From Uloborus plumipes (lineage: Eukaryota; Arthropoda; Arachnida; Araneae; Uloboridae), in contig JAXGGA010001138.1 of the NCBI GenBank assembly GCA_038373865.1, forward strand, positions 103,581 to 167,580: a DNA stretch of 64,000 bases, read 5' to 3'. The notes under the pieces are model-generated. The model searched no databases and had not been told where the DNA came from. It saw only the letters and a program-made list of their open reading frames with translations. Below, piece by piece: positions 58,523-64,000 of the stretch. The translations under genes were made by a program, and so were the position numbers. Position 1 is the first letter of the stretch; each line of letters starts with the position of its first letter.

Positions 58523-59849
58523 TTAAAAAGTTTCACTTTCCTATTTAGTATATGAACATAAGTATTCAATGGCAACTTATCTTACCAGGAAAGTACTCGA
58601 CTTAAGTAATAATGAAAAAAGTTAAAAATGGTACCATTCGAAAGAGCAAACTGAAACATGTTTTTGACCCAAAGATCAAGTGCCCTCGTCCCCTCGTTTT
58701 CGAGGTAAGGGGTCTTAAAGTCAGCCGAAAAGTAGCCAAATTTGAAGACTTGGCAAGAAATTGAAGCTAGTTCCCGATTCTCCCTACCGCTGCTTGCTTG
58801 GCATCGCATCGTTTCCATGTTTGGTCATTTGCAAAGAAAGTAAAAGATGTTTCACGTTAACCCTTTACTTGTATGAGCTAAAATAAAGAATGCTTGTCAA
58901 GACTATGATGTGGAAAGAGAGTGTTTTATCCAGAGGAGCGAAAACATTACAAAGAAGTTAAAGTTTTATCTTTTTACGCATGATAACAATACATTTTAAA
59001 ATTTTAGTTATTTTAAGTTTTTTTACTGAACTAAGTTATATATGTGTTAATTATTATACGTTAAAATATATTGCACGTGTTTCTTAATGAATAATTCAGG
59101 ATAATTAAATAAATAAGTATGAAGAGCAGCTAATATGAGCTCATGTACAAAAAATGAAATAAATAGTCTTTGAGGTAGAAATTAAATTGTCACGGATTAC
59201 GATATCAGTTCTTATTTTAAAAAAAATCGATACAAAAAGTTTCACTATCTGCTCACTCTTAGCAAAAAAATTTATTTTTTAAAATTGAAATCGAGAAAAA
59301 ATAAATAGAAATTTTAAAAAGAAAACGAATAGTAAATGTCAATAGCTGCAAAATTATATCCATGTCGGAAATTACATCAAGGGTAGAGGGAAATAGCTAT
59401 TTTCATTCTTAAAATATACTAATAGAGTCGACATTCATTGTGAAAACCCCTGCTGTTTAAACAGAATTGGTCACTGTAGCGAAAAGTCTCTGTAACGTAA
59501 ATGTAAAACATAGTGCATGTTAATTTCGTACTGTTTAACATTAGTATAACTTTTACTGATTCTGCTTTATGTTCAACGGGTAGGAAAAAACTAACGAAAT
59601 TGTAAATCAATACAAGTTTTAGCTTACTTTTCTGAAAAAGTAGAAATTGGTGAAAAAATAATGAAAGAAGGAGTGATGCATTTTGAAAAAAAAAACCGTT
59701 CAAAACAATTCAGTCGAAAAAGCACAACTTAATAAAAATAACTAAATACACAGAGAAATTTAAAATAGGAAAGTTGGGTTTTGAGCTGCGGAAACTGTGT
59801 ACTTGTCAGTCTATCTATTGGTCAGTTCTGCCCCCCCCCCTCCCGCAAT

Positions 59850-60105
59850 CGCTTTTGAGAGTATAGTCTGATTCGATTTTTTTTTGATCGGAACATCTCA
59901 GCGAGGACAGCACACTCCCAAATTGGACTTTTTGATTTTAATAATATTTCATTCGATATATTTTCCCCTATACTCTCTCATAACTTTTGAGGGAATAAGT
60001 CCGATTCAATCAACATTTTTTTTTTTTTGCGAAATATCACAGAGAAAACACCTCATTCCTATTTGATTTTTTTATTTGAACAAATTTTCAGTAAATTTGG
60101 ACTAG
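59850..60105. repeat. Imperfect two-copy tandem repeat, about 120-135 bp
   Basis: The segment GTCTGATTCGAT plus T run, ATCTCAGCGAGGACA, ATTGGACTTTTTGATTTT is loosely repeated as GTCCGATTCAAT plus T run, ATCACAGAGAAAACA, ATTTGATTTTTTTATTTG. Similarity is low but collinear. Confidence 0.5.
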
Positions 60106-60196
60106 TTCAAAAAAAAAAAACTCCCCCCTCCCCCCCCCCGAGGGAAAATTTATATTTGCATTTTTTACAATTTACTACAGAATAGCACGTACACTT

Positions 60197-60222
60197 AAAA
60201 AAAAAAAAAAAAAAAAAAAAAA
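60197..60222. repeat. Poly-A tract
   Basis: About 26 adenines follow a C-rich stretch at 60121-60140. There is no retroposon body that I can identify next to it. Confidence 0.9.
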
Positions 60223-60669
60223 CAGGACGCTCCGTTGTCACCCCCTGGGCCCTTTAAACAAGGGACGTGCTTTCATCGCAAATAATAAGATAAAATTTAA
60301 TTTTGATGTTGTTTAAACTTGTGTTTTCTCTTTAAAAAGCTCTTTACTGTTCACGACACAGGCTTTATAGTAGCTTTTTGCTTAACAGCCGTCTTTCACA
60401 AGCTTTGCAGATGACCAAAAATGGGAATCAAGTTTCTCGTTAGACGCTAATAGCGAATTCGCGCCGCAGCTTCCCGATTTAATTATAATCGCTAAAATTG
60501 GCGATTTTTCAAAAAAATTCAGCTGACTTTAGGACCTTATATTTTGATAACGGGGGCGCGAGGGCAAAAACGCATGCGTCCAGAAACATGTTTTACAATG
60601 CTCTTTCGATTGGTACTCATTAAAAAAAAATTCATTATTCCATGATCGCGTACTTTCCTGGTTAGGAAC

Positions 60670-61500
60670 AATATATTTTTACTGACCATTTTAGTATTAA
60701 ATTAAAGTAATATTTTAAAATATTTGTCCTTAAAATATTTTATTTGCACTTATTTTAGATTAAAATTTTCTTTTAGTTGTACTTATCAACTTTTTAGTTT
60801 TTTTTTTTTTTTTTGTATAAAAATTTTATTCACGGCTTTTCTTGTTACATTGCAAAAGTAAATTTGTTTTGTAACGCCATTAAGTGGAGCACCCTTGAAA
60901 ATAAAGTGAAAAATCATGCAACGTCCTGAATCTCATTTGTGATTGAGACGGTGAAAAATAGTGCGTTGCAATTGGTTCCACGCGTTTCCTTTTAGCCTGT
61001 ATTTAAATGAAACATATCAATCAACTTTTCAAGTCAAAAGCTCAATTTTGTGAGGCCGAGAAATTTTCTCTAAACTGTGATGTTGGTTAAGATTGTTCGT
61101 GCTTGAAATCCAATTTACATAATTTTACACTAAAGGGGAACTAAAGTTTTCCGCCAATGGTATGTTTTGTACTCTGTTATGAATCATAACTTGGTCCTGG
61201 ATCCCGTTGACATACAAGTTAAATTAAGCTTGATGCGACTGGAAAATGCCATTCAATTTAGCTTAAGTGAACAGTTACGTGAAAGCTGAGAAAGTACATT
61301 TTATTTTTAGATTTTTATTTGTAAGTTTGGTGTTAAAACATCTAAGTAAGGCTCAAAAATAATTGAGTAGACTCGTCAAAGTCTACAGTAGCCCATAAAA
61401 TGAATGATGAGTCAGATTAGTCAGATAGTGTATGCCAAGGTGCTAATTTTTGACCTATTTTTTGGTTGTTGTGTAGATAATTTTTGTTAACTAATCTGCG
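60670..61500. other. Unannotated AT-rich spacer
   Basis: No TE ends, RNA gene or coding recognised. Confidence 0.4.
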
Positions 61501-61504
61501 TTTT

Positions 61505-61820
61505 ACTGTCCGATTTTCTGAGGTAAAACCTTCCGCGTATTTACGCATGCGTCAGGTCTTCTCTAATTTTACCAAAATAGGGGTGATAGGTAAGATAACA
61601 ATAAGGAGAAGAATAATAAGAAGCATTTTGGGCCGTATCAAACAATGTAGAACGATGCTAATTTCAAATACATAGTTTAGTTGAATATGTCAAAAGGACA
61701 TCAACTGCAAGTTTTGAATTGAAAACTTCAGAAAGTTCCCACTCACAACCAATCACTTATTTTTTAAGTGGAATGACTTGCGAGTGCTAGGCGCGGTTTT
61801 CACGGACGGACAGTACAACT
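61505..61820. repeat. Dispersed repeat Q, copy 2
   Basis: Same orientation as 42833-43125, with shared TTTACGCATGCGTCAGGTCT and CATAGTTTAGTTG blocks. It contains an insertion GACTTGCGAGTGCTAGGCGC near 61776 relative to copy 1. Unknown type. Confidence 0.8.
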
Positions 61821-61825
61821 CCAGC

Positions 61826-62510
61826 AAAACATAGTGCAAGGTTCATACAATTTTTAGCTTATTTAGAATGGTGTCGAAGTCAAAAGTTGAAACAATTTTT
61901 TCTATTAAATACAATTGAGAGCAGTTTTCGCCAGATAAATACTTTGGCAGTTAGGTATCAGGTAAGCAAGAATGCTCCAAGAACTTGACTTAATATCAAT
62001 CGCTTCAAATAAAGGGCAACATTTTTTTTTAATTTAGAAAATTCAGAGTAAACGTGGAGCTTAAAGTACTTTTACTTTCAACAGCATTTTCTTCATTTCT
62101 TCATTTCTTTTCTTACACATTTGAAGATAAAGAAATGCAATTCTTATGCAGGAAGAAGAGAGGCCACGTCAGCTTAATCGGAAACTAGGGACCCAGCTCT
62201 TGGAGTTGCTAGGCTTGAAATCGTAATTAAGTAAGATTTATTAGTTTTAGGAAGGGTGAGGGGGGGGGGAGCTTTGACCAAACTGAGGCGATCTCTTCTG
62301 AGGTGATCTTAGTATTTTATGTCGCAATTCTGCAGAAATTTAATTTCAAAATATTTTTTATAATTATTGTTTATAAAACCCTGGAATATGTTAAAAACAT
62401 GCGTTGACCTTAAAGAATGAAACACAATTTTTTGACATTTCTAGTAAATTTAACTAACTTTCGGGAAACAAAAAGGCGAATACATAAGGTTGAAAAAAAT
62501 AATAGGTTGA
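61826..62510. other. Unannotated spacer
   Basis: No features recognised except a G run at 62261-62269. Confidence 0.4.
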
Positions 62511-62511
62511 G

Positions 62512-62552
62512 TTCTGGTAAGTGCGTCCACGGGGTAAGTGCGTCCACTGGGA
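62512..62552. repeat. AAGTGCGTCC direct repeat
   Basis: GGTAAGTGCGTCCACGG and GGTAAGTGCGTCCACTGG are adjacent. They are related to the larger minisatellite at 62887-63305. Confidence 0.8.
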
Positions 62553-62814
62553 ATTATATGAACACTGTCATGAAATGGCTTCTGCAACACATCGACTATG
62601 TTAGATAACTGTCGAATGATAATTTCAATAGGTAGAATTCAGGCCTGGATTAAAAAGACGAAACACAATCAGAGACAACTTAAATGTCTTCAAAAAAACT
62701 CTAAAGTAAAGATTGAGAAGGTTTTGTTTCAGTTTCTCTTGTAGTCATACCAAGCAATTAAAGTCAAGAAATGCAAGTTGTTTCTTTTGAGTAATAGCTA
62801 CTAATAACATATAT

Positions 62815-63381
62815 GGGGTATTTTGATCAAATACTGTAACTAAAATTTGTTTATATGACGGTACGCACTTTCCCTTTCTTTAAAGTAAGGTGGGGGTAAG
62901 TGCGTACCATTTTGATGGGGCAAGTGCGTACCACTATCATGAGGCATATGCGTACTATTATGCGGAGCAAGTGCGTACCATTATGGTGAGACAAGTGTGT
63001 ACCATGAAGTGGATAATCCAACTCTCGTAATTCAACTTTAATTTTGCTTATAACTCTTTTGTAAGTTGATTTTAAATCTGATTTTAAATCTGGGGTATTT
63101 TGATCAAATACTGTAACTAAAATTTGTTTATATGACGGTACGCACTTTCCCTTTCTTTAAAGTAAGGTGGGGGTAAGTGCGTACCATTTTGATGGGGCAA
63201 GTGCGTACCACTATCATGAGGCATATGCGTACCACTATCATGAGGCATATGCGTACTATTATGCGGAGCAAGTGCGTACCATTATGGTGAGACAAGTGTG
63301 TACCATGAAGTGGATAATCCAACTCTCGTAATTCAACTTTAATTTTGCTTATAACTCTTTTGTAAGTTGATTTTAAATCTG
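62815..63381. repeat. Tandem duplication of a 277 bp block carrying a minisatellite
   Basis: Block 1 begins at 62815 and block 2 at 63092, both starting GGGGTATTTTGATCAAATAC, and are nearly identical. Each block includes four to six copies of a unit of about 24 bp, GGGGCAAGTGCGTACCAYTA-like (62887-63006 and 63164-63305). Block 2 has one extra unit, so the array has changed in length since duplication. A 105-codon minus-strand frame over it encodes only the repeat. Confidence 0.9.
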
Positions 63382-63389
63382 ACGTCATT

Positions 63390-64000
63390 TCCATCAAGTA
63401 TTTATATTTACATTGAATGTGGCATAATATTTCAACTTTATTCATTATCTCTGAAATATACTGGCTTTTAGATATCAGTCAGTAAATTTTTCGTTGAAAA
63501 TAGCTATCATAAGCTATACTTAATTTAAACCAGAATGACAAATGAAGCAATGAAATTAAGTGAAACACTAAATAAGGAACCAACTGATTCAAAAAACGAA
63601 GGTGGAGTAATGAATAAATTATATTTAAGAAAATTAAGAACACGTTGTGAAAAACTATTTCAATGTACAAGAAAAAAAAAGTACAAGTATTATATCATGT
63701 TCAATTATTTTCTTTTCTTTCTTTTTTTTGCTCTTTATGTTGTGTTTTTTCTTACTGCTGCTGATTCTAATAAGAAAAATATTTTAAAACCGTATTTATT
63801 CAAAAAAAGAAAAAAAAAAACTAATTGTTCACTCAGGTCACCTAACGATCGACCATACAAATAGAATTAAAGAAAATCACAGGGGTATGCATTTACAACA
63901 ACGCTATTGGACGCACATGTCTCATCTTACATTTAAGAAGGGGTAAGTGCGAACCCTGGCTTAAAAACACAGACTGATTAATGTATTAACCCAAAATAAA
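63390..64000. other. Window end; partial element likely
   Basis: GGGGTAAGTGCGAACCCTGG at 63939-63958 is a further copy of the minisatellite unit, so the repeated units may belong to one TE about 1.4 kb long starting near 62512. A 109-codon plus-strand frame (63535-63864) has Lys-rich segments around one strongly hydrophobic stretch, but it contains long A and T runs and no known domain. I do not call it a gene. Confidence 0.3.

Larger units (their letters stand above)
58583..60665. mobile_element. Pair of diverged inverted repeats, possible 2.1 kb element
   Basis: 58583-58790 (CCAGGAAAGTACTCG, ACCATTCGAAAGAGCA, TGCCCTCGTCCCCTCG, TAAAGTCAGC) matches the complement of about 60450-60665 in the same order, with clear divergence. 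The outermost bases TTACCAGG and CCTGGTTA could be termini. The interior (58860-60440) is AT-rich with poly-C, poly-A and no recognised coding. It could instead be two separate insertions in opposite orientation. Confidence 0.5.

Noticed and set aside
63128..63445. 105-codon minus-strand frame with repeated hydrophobic units
   Set aside because: The repeat in the protein is simply the 24 bp minisatellite read in frame.
63535..63864. 109-codon frame with a transmembrane-like segment
   Set aside because: Hydrophobic and lysine-rich parts come from T and A runs; no domain, no splice context and no conserved neighbour.
1..64000. LINE or LTR retrotransposon with reverse transcriptase
   Set aside because: No YXDD-type catalytic block, gag zinc knuckle or long terminal repeats were seen in any frame.

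Overview
This 64 kb window is AT-rich, repeat-dense eukaryotic DNA, most likely from an arthropod. A chelicerate such as a spider is a guess from overall base composition and repeat style, not a demonstrated placement. No open reading frame exceeds about 125 codons, and I recognise no intact host gene, rRNA, functional tRNA or CRISPR array. The window reads as intergenic DNA, or the inside of one or more very large introns, filled by transposable elements (TEs). Most of these are non-autonomous or decayed.

Layout. At 1-1200 there is a (CA)n tract, a short retroposon-like tail and a 655 bp foldback element with TA target duplication. A minus-strand Helitron lies at 2459-4266. A head-to-tail array of three Helitrons fills 5998-8463. 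A decayed transposon with long inverted arms spans about 12.4-14.9 kb and is split by a second Helitron family. A SINE-like unit (15.8-16.3 kb) and palindromic elements (18.4 and 19.7-20.1 kb) follow. The 21.3-25.9 kb stretch is a nest of tandem duplications, TTAA-flanked piggyBac-like elements, hAT-like elements and an internally deleted mariner. Further Helitrons lie at 26.0-26.8 and 27.6-28.7 kb, the latter holding a TTAA element. A 3.9 kb palindromic element (29.2-33.1 kb) carries two inverted copies of a gene fragment ending in a cysteine-rich tail, and a Helitron is inserted in its right arm. A 911 bp direct duplication fills 35.3-37.2 kb. hAT-like elements, one with a fossil transposase, lie at 38.7-42.8 kb. 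A 1.6 kb Tc1/mariner-type element (44.7-46.3 kb), tRNA-derived SINEs (47.3-47.7 kb) and small inverted-repeat elements follow. The last 9 kb holds a second minus-strand Helitron split by a hAT-type element with a perfect 8 bp duplication, a 1.37 kb TTAA-flanked palindrome, and a minisatellite built on an AAGTGCGTACC-like unit.

Nothing here works as a pathway. The biology is the history of TE insertion, nesting, inverted duplication and tandem amplification. The points most worth checking are the tandem Helitron array whose units carry a second internal copy of their own 5' end, the 3.9 kb gene-bearing palindrome whose two arms share the same in-frame stop, the TTAA palindrome, and a motif-dense element at 40.39-40.81 kb. 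Ends and duplications were read by eye. Family names rest on termini, target duplications and remembered motifs, not on database searches.
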